Shown in pieces: positions 8,620-17,680 of a stretch of 44,417 nt of DNA. The notes under the pieces were generated by a model. The model did not search any database, had not been told where the DNA came from, and saw nothing but the letters and a program-made list of their open reading frames with translations. Source of the stretch: an uncultured Neomegalonema sp. (GTDB taxonomy: Bacteria > Pseudomonadota > Alphaproteobacteria > Rhodobacterales > Rhodobacteraceae); contig CALHLW010000081.1 in assembly GCA_938034615.1 (NCBI GenBank), forward strand, positions 1 through 44,417. The letters run 5' to 3'. Every line of letters begins with the position of its first letter. Within the stretch, counting starts at the first letter, position 1. Position numbers and translations under genes: made by a program.

Positions 8620-8640
8620 GCCCCGGATCAAGTCCGGGGC
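8620..8640. repeat. Palindromic intergenic repeat, copy 1 (GCCCCGGA-N5-TCCGGGGC)
   Basis: An 8-bp perfect stem with loop TCAAG lies between the CocE hydrolase and the Ldh-family gene, just before the GGGGGACC ribosome site of the latter. The same stem recurs at 10968-10988 and in expanded form at 9689-9734. Confidence 0.8.
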
Positions 8641-8660
8641 AGCGCCATAGGGGGACCACC

Positions 8661-9659
8661 ATGCCTAACTTGCCCATCGAAGATGCCGAAGCGCTGGTCG
8701 CGAATGCGTTGATCGGGAGCGGATGTGCGCCGGGGAATGCGATGAGCACGGCGCGGGCGCTGGTGGCGGCGGAGGTCGACGGGCAGGCGGGCCATGGGTT
8801 GAACCGTGTCGGGTCGTATTGCGCGCAGGTGAAGGCGGGCAAGGTCAAGGGCGATGCGCAGGCATCGGTGGAGCGCAAGCTGCCAGGATGGTTCGTGGTG
8901 GATGCGGCGCATGGGTTTGCGTTTCCGGCCTTCGATCTGGCTATAGACGCGGTGTCGGCGGCAGCGGCGGAGACGGGGATTGCGGCGGCGGCAGTGCATC
9001 GCTCGCACCATTGCGGGCAGGCGGGTCGGCATGTGGAGCGGTTGGCGGACCGGGGCTGCGTGGCGATGCTGTTCGCGAATACGCCGGAGGCCATGGCGCC
9101 GTGGGGCGGGTCGAAACCGTTATTCGGGACGAACCCGATTGCCTTTGCTGCCCCGCGCCGGGATGAGGCATCGCTGGTGATCGATCTTTCCTTGTCGGTG
9201 GTTGCGCGCGGCAAGGTGATGGCGGCATCGAAGAAGGGCGAGGTGATCCCGGATGGCTGGGCGCTGGATGCGGACGGCAAGCCGACGACCGATGCGAAGG
9301 CCGCGCTGGCCGGCTCGATGGTGCCGATGGGCGAGGCGAAGGGGGCCGCGCTGGCGCTGATGGTGGAAGTCATGGCGGCGGCGCTGACGGGCGGGAAGTT
9401 CGGGTTCGAAGCGACGTCGTTCTTGAATGCCGAAGGCGGGCCGCCGGATGTGGGGCAATTCCTGCTGGCCATCGATATCCGGGCGACGGCGGGAGAAGGG
9501 TTCCTCGACCGCATGGCCTTGCTGACCGAGGCGATGCTGGGGCAGGATGGCGTGCGCTTGCCGGGGTCGTCGCGACTGGCGAAACGCGAGGCGGCGGCGA
9601 AGGGCGGGATTGCAGTGAGTGATGCGGTGATGGAAGAGTTGCAGAGCTTGGCGAGTTAG
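8661..9659 (+). CDS. Ldh family oxidoreductase (malate/L-lactate dehydrogenase type 2 fold)
   Basis: The 332-residue protein matches the Ldh_2 family (YlbC, YiaK, DpkA): EVDGQAGHGLNRVGSYCAQVKAG near the N-terminus, a HRSHHCGQAGRHVERLADRG segment containing the conserved histidine, and PWGGSKPLFGTNPIAFAAPR, the NAD(P)-binding signature. Members reduce 2-oxo acids or cyclic imines (2,3-diketogulonate, delta1-piperideine-2-carboxylate, sulfolactate) with NAD(P)H. GGGGGACC lies upstream of the chosen ATG. It follows a CocE-type hydrolase and precedes the TmpA-like gene. The exact substrate cannot be read from the sequence. Confidence 0.9.
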   Translation: MPNLPIEDAEALVANALIGSGCAPGNAMSTARALVAAEVDGQAGHGLNRVGSYCAQVKAGKVKGDAQASVERKLPGWFVVDAAHGFAFPAFDLAIDAVSAAAAETGIAAAAVHRSHHCGQAGRHVERLADRGCVAMLFANTPEAMAPWGGSKPLFGTNPIAFAAPRRDEASLVIDLSLSVVARGKVMAASKKGEVIPDGWALDADGKPTTDAKAALAGSMVPMGEAKGAALALMVEVMAAALTGGKFGFEATSFLNAEGGPPDVGQFLLAIDIRATAGEGFLDRMALLTEAMLGQDGVRLPGSSRLAKREAAAKGGIAVSDAVMEELQSLAS

Positions 9660-10919
<1,260 letters not shown>

Positions 10920-10967
10920 ATTGCTCCTGTCCCGCACTCGCTGCAGGGCCTTTCCGAGCGGAGAGTG

Positions 10968-10988
10968 GCCCCGGATCATGTCCGGGGC
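10968..10988. repeat. Palindromic intergenic repeat, copy 2, between tmpA-like and tmpB-like genes
   Basis: GCCCCGGA-TCATG-TCCGGGGC, an 8-bp perfect stem, lies inside the 82-bp spacer of the tmpA-tmpB pair. It ends four bases before the GAAGGA ribosome site of tmpB, so a folded stem could affect transcription or translation of the second gene. Confidence 0.8.
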
Positions 10989-11001
10989 AGGAAGGAATTG
11001 G

Positions 11002-11589
11002 ATGACCTCGCATGACCTGACCCCGGACACCATCGTGCCGTTCCTCGCCGATATCTTCGAGCGGCGGGGCGGGGAGGAATATCTGGGCGAGCCGGTGACC
11101 ATGGCCGAGCATATGCTGCAAGGGGCGACCATGGCCGAACGCAGCGGGGCGGAGGAGGAGATCGTGGTCGCCGCGCTGCTGCATGATATCGGGCATTTCA
11201 CGAGCGAATTCGGGATGTTTACGATGGATGACGCGGAGGACCGGCTGCATGAGGAAGCGGGGGCAGCGGTGCTGGAGCGGTTCTTCCCGGTACTGGTGAC
11301 GGATTGCGTACGGTATCATGTGGCGGCGAAGCGGTATCTCTGCGCGACAAAACCGGAATATTTCGGGCGATTGTCGGAGGCGTCGGTGCATTCGCTGAAC
11401 TTGCAGGGCGGGCCGATGAGCACGGAGGAAGTGGCCGCGTTCGAGCGGAATCCGAACTCCCGCGAAATTGTGCAGGTCCGGTATCTGGACGATGCGGGCA
11501 AGCATCCGGATATGCAAACCCCCGGTTTCGCCCATTTCGCACCGATGGTGCAGCGGGTGGTGGATAGGTATTGCGGAGTCGCGACGTAG
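11002..11589 (+). CDS. tmpB: HD-domain mixed-valent diiron oxygenase, PhnZ-like; probable TmpB
   Basis: The start at 11002 follows GAAGGA and gives 195 residues; the longer ORF from 10921 runs through a repeat hairpin and is rejected. The sequence has a PhnZ-like lid and ligand segment EEYLGEPVTMAEHMLQ, the HD motif ALLHDIGH, LHEEAG, RYHVAAKRYL and YLDDAGK. Together these supply the His/His-Asp/His/His/Asp set for two irons, and the lysine after the fourth His matches a phosphonate-binding position in PhnZ. TmpB cleaves the C-P bond of the hydroxylated trimethylammonio-phosphonate to glycine betaine and phosphate. Generic annotation would be HD phosphohydrolase, which the context argues against. 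Confidence 0.75.
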   Translation: MTSHDLTPDTIVPFLADIFERRGGEEYLGEPVTMAEHMLQGATMAERSGAEEEIVVAALLHDIGHFTSEFGMFTMDDAEDRLHEEAGAAVLERFFPVLVTDCVRYHVAAKRYLCATKPEYFGRLSEASVHSLNLQGGPMSTEEVAAFERNPNSREIVQVRYLDDAGKHPDMQTPGFAHFAPMVQRVVDRYCGVAT

Positions 11590-11682
11590 CGCCGGTGAGA
11601 GGCACCGGAGCATCGGCGTCTTCCCTTCCCGTTCCCTCCGTCCTATCGTTCCGGAAAACGACGACAGGGGAGAGCCGCCGCC

Positions 11683-13308
11683 ATGGCCCGTGAAGATTTC
11701 GACGTATTCGGCAAGAATCCGGCCAATTACGTGCCGCTGACCCCGCTTTCCTTCCTGCGTCGGGCGGCGGAGGTGCATGGGGATCACCCGTCGGTTATCC
11801 ACGGCGCGCGGCGCTATACGTGGGGCCAAACCTACGAGCGCTGCGTCCGCCTCGCTTCGGCCCTCGCCGCGCGGGGCATCGGGCGCAACGATGTGGTCAG
11901 CTTCCTCTGCCCCAACACTCCCGAGATGATTGAGGCGCATTTCGCCGTCAACATGGCGGGCGGGGTGCTCAATACGATCAACACCCGGCTCGATGCGGAT
12001 ACGGTCGCCTATATCCTCGAACATTCCGAAAGCCGCATCATCTTCTGTGACACGCAGTTTTCTCCCGTGGTCAAGGAAGCCCTCGCCATCCTCGGCGACG
12101 AGGCTCCCGAAGTCATCGACATCGTGGACAGCGAGTCCGAACCGGGCGAACGTCTCGGCGCCATCACCCACGAAGACCTGCTTGCCTCCGGCGACCCCGC
12201 ATACAATTGGCAGATGCCAGCCGACGAGTGGGATGCCATGGCGATCAACTACACCTCCGGCACGACGGGCCGCCCCAAGGGCGTCGTCTACCATCATCGG
12301 GGCGCGTATCTCATCGCCATCGGCACGATCATGGGCTGGCCGCTCCCGAAGCACCCCAAATACGTCTACATCGTCCCGCTGTTCCACTGTAACGGCTGGG
12401 GCCATGCGTGGGCGATGGCCGCACAAGCCGGTACGATGGTCTGCACCCGCGCCGTCTCGGCCAAGGCGATCTACGATGCCGCCGCCGACCATGGCGCGCA
12501 GTATTTCGGCGGTGCGCCCGTCGTCCTGCAAATGCTCATCAACGCCAAGCCCGAAGAGAAACGCGAGTTCGACCACACCATCGAGGCGTTCACCGCAGGC
12601 GCCCCCCCGCCCCCCGCCGTCCTCGCAAAGATGGAGGAACTCGGCGTCAACGTGCAGCATGTCTATGGCCTCACCGAAACCTACGGCCACGTCACCCAAT
12701 GCGACTGGAAAGGCGAGTGGGACGGCTTGCCCGCCGAAGAACGTGCCGAGATCAAGGGCCGTCAGGGGCCGCGCATGGCGATGTTCGAGGGCGCGACGGC
12801 GGTGGATATGGAAACCGGGGCCGAGGTTACCCATGACGGTGACCTATCCGGCGAGATCATGCTGCGTGGCAACACGGTGATGAAGGGTTATTTCAAGAAC
12901 CCTGAGGCCACCGAAGAAGCCTTCGCAGGCGGCTGGTTCCATTCCGGCGATGCGGCGGCGATCTATCCCGGCGGCTATCTCAAAATCCGCGACCGCCTCA
13001 AGGACGTCATCATCTCGGGCGGGGAAAACGTGTCTTCGGTCGAGGTCGAGGCCGTCCTGTTCAAATTCCCCGGTGTAGTCGCCGCCGGTGTCGTCGCCCG
13101 CCCCGATGACACATGGGGCGAGACGCCCTGCGCCTTCGTCGAGATGGCCGAAGGCAAGACCGCCACCCCCGAAGAGGTCATCGCCTTCTGCCGCCAGCAT
13201 CTCGCAGGCTTCAAGACCCCCAAGACCGTGATCTTCGAGGAGTTGCCCAAGACCTCAACGGGCAAAATCCAGAAGTTCATGCTGCGCGAGAAGGCGAGGG
13301 CGCTGTAG
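11683..13308 (+). CDS. Acyl-CoA synthetase (AMP-forming), DmdB/fatty-acid ligase-like
   Basis: The 541-residue ANL-superfamily enzyme carries all core motifs: the P-loop YTSGTTGRPKGV (about residue 191), YGLTETYG, GWFHSGDAAAI, the hinge LKIRDRLKDVIISGGENVSSVEVE, and the C-terminal catalytic lysine in PKTSTGKIQK. It adenylates a carboxylic acid and passes it to CoA. Rhodobacterales relatives include medium-chain acyl ligases and DmdB (3-methylmercaptopropionate-CoA ligase); this sequence does not settle which. It lies 93 bp downstream of the TmpB-like gene behind a weak hairpin (CCGGTG / CACCGG), so it may have its own promoter. GGGGAG lies a little upstream of the ATG. Confidence 0.9.
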   Translation: MAREDFDVFGKNPANYVPLTPLSFLRRAAEVHGDHPSVIHGARRYTWGQTYERCVRLASALAARGIGRNDVVSFLCPNTPEMIEAHFAVNMAGGVLNTINTRLDADTVAYILEHSESRIIFCDTQFSPVVKEALAILGDEAPEVIDIVDSESEPGERLGAITHEDLLASGDPAYNWQMPADEWDAMAINYTSGTTGRPKGVVYHHRGAYLIAIGTIMGWPLPKHPKYVYIVPLFHCNGWGHAWAMAAQAGTMVCTRAVSAKAIYDAAADHGAQYFGGAPVVLQMLINAKPEEKREFDHTIEAFTAGAPPPPAVLAKMEELGVNVQHVYGLTETYGHVTQCDWKGEWDGLPAEERAEIKGRQGPRMAMFEGATAVDMETGAEVTHDGDLSGEIMLRGNTVMKGYFKNPEATEEAFAGGWFHSGDAAAIYPGGYLKIRDRLKDVIISGGENVSSVEVEAVLFKFPGVVAAGVVARPDDTWGETPCAFVEMAEGKTATPEEVIAFCRQHLAGFKTPKTVIFEELPKTSTGKIQKFMLREKARAL

Positions 13309-13329
13309 CCCGGTTCCAAGAGCGATGTC

Positions 13330-13352
13330 ATTCCGCGGCTCGACCGTGGAAT
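13330..13352. repeat. Palindromic intergenic element (ATTCCGCGG-N5-CCGTGGAAT)
   Basis: A near-perfect 9-bp stem with loop CTCGA (one G-T pair) lies 22 bp after the acyl-CoA synthetase stop, in the interval between two convergent genes. It probably folds as part of a bidirectional end structure with the next element. Confidence 0.7.
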
Positions 13353-13393
13353 CCATCCCTCAACACAATGCATTGTTACGGTTGGATAAATGG

Positions 13394-13416
13394 ACCCCGC
13401 GATCAAGTCGCGGGGT
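13394..13416. repeat. Palindromic intergenic element (ACCCCGCGA-TCAAG-TCGCGGGGT)
   Basis: A perfect 9-bp stem has the same TCAAG loop as the 8620 repeat but a different stem. It lies 49 bp before the stop of the convergent MscS gene and, with the 13330 element, probably separates the two transcripts. Confidence 0.75.
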
Positions 13417-13464
13417 GACAGTTCGAGTCGATTATCCTCGTCTATCGGCAAAGCCGTATGCACT

Positions 13465-15678
13465 CTACCCCGGCACTGCCCCCGTTTGCTTCGGCACCGG
13501 AGCCTCCCGCGACACCAGCGCTGCCCCTGCGCCCGCAGCAGCCCCGAGCGCATCGCCCGCGCGTTCCTCCGCATCATCGGTCGTTTCCACGATCACGCGC
13601 ACCTGCGGCTTCGCGAAGGGGATGCTCTCCGCTTCGAAGGCATCCTGCATCGCCTGAAAGGCAAAACGCCGGATCATGAACTGTTTGCCCGGCTTGCACA
13701 TGAACTTGGTCGAGATGACGAAGCCGTAATCGTCCACCTCCACGGCTCCCTGCGCCTTGAAGGGTTGCAGGAAATCGTCGCGAATCGCCTCCTCGTTCAT
13801 CATCTCCTGCCCGACTTTCTTGAGCAGCTTGCGTACCTTGTTCAGGTCTGTCTCGAACGGCACCCGGATGCGCAGCTTCATGATCGCCCAGTCGCGGCTG
13901 AAGTTCTGGATCACATCCACCGAGCCGAACGGCACCGTATTGAGCGCCCCGCGATGGTGGCGCAGCTTCATCGAGCGGATGGAAATCTGCTCCACCGTTC
14001 CCTTCACGCTGCCCACATCGAGATATTCGCCCAACCGGAAGGCGTCTTCCATCAGGAAGAAGAACCCCGTCACGATATCGCGCACCAACGTCTGCGATCC
14101 GAAGCCAACAGCGAGGCCCACAACCCCCGCTCCGGCAAGCAATGGCCCCGTATTGACCCCTATTTCTGACAGCACGATCAGCAGGACCGCAGCCCCCAGC
14201 ACGATCATCAAGGCGCGTTTGGCCAGTGGCAGAAGGGTACGCGCGCGGCTCAGGCCCGCTCCGCCCTGTTCGGCATCCATCGCATCTGCACCGTGCACGG
14301 CAATGAACGCTGCATCCTCTTTCTCGATTTGCATGTCGATGGCGATGCGGATCGCCTGCCACAGGGTATAGGCGATGAACAGGGTGATGGCGACCGCCAC
14401 CGCCGTCTGTGCGATCCGCCCCCCGAGGGACTCGTTCGTCATCGCAAAGAAGTCCAGACGCCACCCTGCCGCAAGGATCGGCACGGCGAGGGCAGGCAGG
14501 GCAAAGCGCCCGACCCGCGCGATGGCAGTGCCCATCGCTTCGCCACGTTCGGAGAGACGATGCGCCATCCGGCTGAGCGCGCTCTCCATGATCGGTGCCA
14601 TCAGCAATACGAAGATCGTTACCAATGCCCCCCCGTAAAGCGGCCCGCCGCCGAGAAAGGTATCGATCAGGACGATAGCATAGAGGATGAGTGGTAGCAG
14701 CGGAAACGCGCTCGGCCAGACACGCGCGGCCAGACGGCGGACCGTTCCCGGCTGGGGCGAGCCCGCGAGGATATCCGTGGCGATCGCAGCCCGGCTTCCC
14801 CAGAGCGTCGCGCTCAGCAGAATGGCCGTCATGGCCCCGACGAGAACCAGCAGCAGCTCATGGACGTCCCCGCCGATTCCTACCGCCGAGAACGATGCGC
14901 AGGAAAAGAACGCGAAGACCGAAATGGCTGCCGTCCCCGATATGGAGCGGTGCAGCCGCGCGGCCTGTGCATCCGTCATTGCCGCGACGCGATGGCCGCT
15001 TTCCCCGTTTCCGGGCGAAAAGATCGTGCGGCTGATCCCGATAATGGCGGTGACGATCAGAATCGCGGCGAGAAAGAAGAAGAACAGCGTCCGGTCGCGC
15101 CCGTCTGGTGGCACCAGCAGGAAGAACACGAGCGTCGCGATGGCACCAAGCGCTACGACCACCAGCATTTCTCCGAACAGCAATCCGAGGAACCAGACGA
15201 CCCGCCCCGGCTGCCCCGCCGGACTTTCCCGCAAACTGGTCTTCCCAGACCGAAGCAACCGCTCGCGCAGGCGATACGCGCCGAGGCCCCCTATTACGAC
15301 GGAGAGCGCGAAGATGATCAGGAATTTCCCGAAGGCCTGTCCGTCGCGCCCTTTCGTCATCCGCTTCCACCATTCGGCCGGTAAAGCGGCAAGCTCAGGG
15401 AAGGTGCCGAAGACCTCACCGGCCCGCGTGCGTACTGTGCTGAAACTGCGTTGGAACAGATAGGCCGCATTGGCGGGATTGAACACGCCGCGCTTGGCCT
15501 TCGGCTCTTCGACCAATCGCTCCAGCAGCAGGCGGCGGACTTCTTCGTCGGACAAAGGCGCGATATCGGCGGCAGTGCGCGGTGCGGGCGTCTCTGCGGT
15601 CTGCGCCATCACCGGCGCGGCAAGCGCGAGCATGGCGATGCTCAACAGCGCAAAGAGAAATCGTTTCGGTACACCCAT
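13465..15678 (-). CDS. MscS-family mechanosensitive channel, large periplasmic-domain type
   Basis: The start at 15678 gives 737 residues beginning MGVPKRFLFALLSIAMLALAAPVMAQT, a signal peptide; the ORF-track start 55 codons upstream would hide it. A periplasmic N-terminal region is followed by many membrane helices (about 150-520). The MscS pore and cytoplasmic domain come next: LLAGAGVVGLAVGFGSQTLVRDIVTGFFFLMEDAFRLGEYL and KGTVEQISIRSMKLRHHRGALNTVPFG. This architecture resembles YbdG/MscM-like or larger MscK-type paralogs that relieve osmotic pressure. The C-terminal tail after about residue 690 is Ala-rich and weakly conserved. The channel role is secure at family level; tension threshold and ion preference are unknown. 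Confidence 0.92.
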   Translation of the reverse strand: MGVPKRFLFALLSIAMLALAAPVMAQTAETPAPRTAADIAPLSDEEVRRLLLERLVEEPKAKRGVFNPANAAYLFQRSFSTVRTRAGEVFGTFPELAALPAEWWKRMTKGRDGQAFGKFLIIFALSVVIGGLGAYRLRERLLRSGKTSLRESPAGQPGRVVWFLGLLFGEMLVVVALGAIATLVFFLLVPPDGRDRTLFFFFLAAILIVTAIIGISRTIFSPGNGESGHRVAAMTDAQAARLHRSISGTAAISVFAFFSCASFSAVGIGGDVHELLLVLVGAMTAILLSATLWGSRAAIATDILAGSPQPGTVRRLAARVWPSAFPLLPLILYAIVLIDTFLGGGPLYGGALVTIFVLLMAPIMESALSRMAHRLSERGEAMGTAIARVGRFALPALAVPILAAGWRLDFFAMTNESLGGRIAQTAVAVAITLFIAYTLWQAIRIAIDMQIEKEDAAFIAVHGADAMDAEQGGAGLSRARTLLPLAKRALMIVLGAAVLLIVLSEIGVNTGPLLAGAGVVGLAVGFGSQTLVRDIVTGFFFLMEDAFRLGEYLDVGSVKGTVEQISIRSMKLRHHRGALNTVPFGSVDVIQNFSRDWAIMKLRIRVPFETDLNKVRKLLKKVGQEMMNEEAIRDDFLQPFKAQGAVEVDDYGFVISTKFMCKPGKQFMIRRFAFQAMQDAFEAESIPFAKPQVRVIVETTDDAEERAGDALGAAAGAGAALVSREAPVPKQTGAVPG

Positions 15679-15899
15679 GCCGCAATCCCCGTTACCACCC
15701 CATTCACCATGACAAGGGGCAGATCGGCAAGGACCGCATCGTTGGAGTGATCCTGACAGGATAATTCGGTGGTGGTTCAGTCTGTAAATGGACGACTGTT
15801 GCATTGTGAAAACCGGAGTTGGCAAATCGCCGGGAGCGGCCATTCCAATTCACTTCCGAGGATTCCACAATTCTTCTGACTTTGATGGCGGTTTGTTGC

Positions 15900-17135
15900 T
15901 CAGTTCCACGTCCACTGCCAGCTTTCCGGCACTGGCCCGCCCCTGCGATCAACCTCTCCGGCCACAAGTTCTTCGAGACGCAGCACCTCTCGCACGATTG
16001 CGGGGACCATCACGCTGCCGATGCCTCGGCCCAGACATTCGTGCAGCCCGACGCCGAAGTGAAAGCTGTTGCTCTGGGAGCGGGTCGGGTCAAAATCGTT
16101 CGGGTTCCGGAATGCCGCTGGATCGAACATGGCCGAATGGGTGATGGCGACAACTGTTGCGCCCTTTGGAATCGCGGTCTCATGCTCGGTTCCGCGAGCG
16201 AGAACGGTGTCGCTCTCGCAGGTACGGAAATAGTAGGGAAACGCGGGTGAAAGACGCAGCGCTTCGAAGACGAATCCGTCGATGGACTCCGAAAACGGGC
16301 CGCGTGCAGCAGCGCGCGCTGCCGCCAACCGCTCCGGATCGTCCATGAGGTAGCAGAGGGCGTTGACGACGGCGTGCGATGTGCTCTCAACCGCTCCGAT
16401 CAGCAACCCACCGACATTGATCGCCAATCGCTCGGCGTCAAATTTCAGCGACAGGGATGCCGCCACCCGCAACAGGCGCGAGACAGGATCGCTGTCGCCG
16501 ATTGTCTCGACGGTCAGCGCCTTCTTCGCGATGAGACCGGCGAGATAGAGGCTCATATGCTGGCTGGCCTTCTCGCGTTCGGCGATGATCTTCTCACGTC
16601 CGATCCCCGCGCCATCGTTAAAGGGTTGGTTCCAGAACGCATCCATCTGGTTCCAATACGACCAGCGGATCAGATCATCCGGGTCGCTGCTGTCATAGCC
16701 GAACCAATCCTGAACCAGAGACACAGGTACGGCACGGGTGATGCCTCGGATCGCTTCGATCTCCCCCTTCGCGTCTTTCAGCAGCTCGGCGGTTTTCGCG
16801 CCGATGTAAGTGCGAATATCGGGTAGGTCTTCGCGGTCGAGAATCGCGCGCATGATCGATTTCTCGCGCAAATGTCGGGCGGTGTCATCTTGCGCCATCC
16901 AGTAAGTGCCCTGCTTCGGCTTGTAGGGCGCGATGCTGAAAAGATCGTTGCGACGCAAGACCTCCGAACAGTCCTCGAACCGCGTCACCAGCGTGACTTC
17001 GGGCATGGCAAGAACCGGGGCGCTCTCGCGCAGTTCGGCGTAGAGAGGCAATGGGTCTCTACGCATCCGGTTTCGCACCATCGGCCAGCGGTCAGACTCG
17101 GGCATTGCTTCAAATCGCTTGAGAAAATCTGACAT
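15900..17135 (-). CDS. Cytochrome P450
   Basis: GAGGAG six bases upstream picks the ATG at 17135 (MSDFLKRFEAMP, 411 aa) over the ORF-track start at 17150. Diagnostic parts are the I-helix GGLLIGAVESTSHAVV (acidic-alcohol pair for oxygen activation), the ExxR helix FEALRLSP, and the heme loop FHFGVGLHECLGRG with the axial Cys. It is a soluble bacterial class I type and needs ferredoxin and reductase supplied elsewhere, since none is adjacent. The I-helix has ESTS rather than the common ETT, still compatible with monooxygenation. Substrate is unknown. It stands alone between HslR and the MscS gene. Confidence 0.93.
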   Translation of the reverse strand: MSDFLKRFEAMPESDRWPMVRNRMRRDPLPLYAELRESAPVLAMPEVTLVTRFEDCSEVLRRNDLFSIAPYKPKQGTYWMAQDDTARHLREKSIMRAILDREDLPDIRTYIGAKTAELLKDAKGEIEAIRGITRAVPVSLVQDWFGYDSSDPDDLIRWSYWNQMDAFWNQPFNDGAGIGREKIIAEREKASQHMSLYLAGLIAKKALTVETIGDSDPVSRLLRVAASLSLKFDAERLAINVGGLLIGAVESTSHAVVNALCYLMDDPERLAAARAAARGPFSESIDGFVFEALRLSPAFPYYFRTCESDTVLARGTEHETAIPKGATVVAITHSAMFDPAAFRNPNDFDPTRSQSNSFHFGVGLHECLGRGIGSVMVPAIVREVLRLEELVAGEVDRRGGPVPESWQWTWN

Positions 17136-17230
17136 CAATCTCCTCGTCACGCGGCACTATTGGCACCAGCTGTTGCGAGAGGATTTAATCATACCGTCTG
17201 ACGCGAGTCTCCGTTACAAATCCGGCATAG

Positions 17231-17272
17231 GCCGCATGCGGCGCAAGGTGGCGATGATTTCTCAGCATCGCC
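17231..17272. other. Two adjacent hairpins between hslR and the P450 gene
   Basis: GCCGCATGCGGC (17231-17242) is a perfect palindrome, and GGCGATG / CATCGCC (17250-17272) is a second stem with a nine-base loop. No T-run follows on either side. They may separate the hslR transcript end from the P450 promoter; the role is uncertain. Confidence 0.45.
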
Positions 17273-17301
17273 TCACGCCCTAATAGCGCTCGCCGTGGAC
17301 T

Positions 17302-17667
17302 TCAGTCGGAGTTGAATTTCGGCTTGTCTCGATTGCCGTCCCATTTCTCGCGCTTGACGCTCGCCTGTGGCTCTTTCGGCTCGGGGGTAGGGGACATGTC
17401 TTCGTAGAGCGCCTGTGCCTCGGGCGCAGGGCCGCGCCGTTCGCCGAGCGCGATGATCCGAACGATGCGGATTCGGTCTTGCAGGGTGAAGGTCAGCACG
17501 TCGTCGGGGCGCACGGTCTTGCCCGGTTTTGTATACCGCTCGCCGTTGATCCGCATCATGCCGTTCGACACCAGCTTCGAGGCCAATCCCCGCGATTTAA
17601 GAAACCGCGCGTGCCACAGCCACTTGTCCACACGCAGGGTTTCGGCAGTTTCGGCCTCGTCACTCAT
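17302..17667 (-). CDS. hslR: S4-domain RNA-binding protein, heat-shock protein 15 (HslR) family
   Basis: The 121-residue protein opens with an S4 RNA-binding domain (LRVDKWLWHARFLKSRGLASKLVSNGMMRINGERYTKPGKTVRPDDVLTF, split across residues 9-60) and ends in a charged tail. HslR binds stalled 50S subunits carrying peptidyl-tRNA and helps recycle them. The start lies 13 bp after the helicase stop, so the two genes probably share a transcript and are translated in sequence. Confidence 0.9.
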   Translation of the reverse strand: MSDEAETAETLRVDKWLWHARFLKSRGLASKLVSNGMMRINGERYTKPGKTVRPDDVLTFTLQDRIRIVRIIALGERRGPAPEAQALYEDMSPTPEPKEPQASVKREKWDGNRDKPKFNSD

Positions 17668-17680
17668 GCGCTGAACCGCA

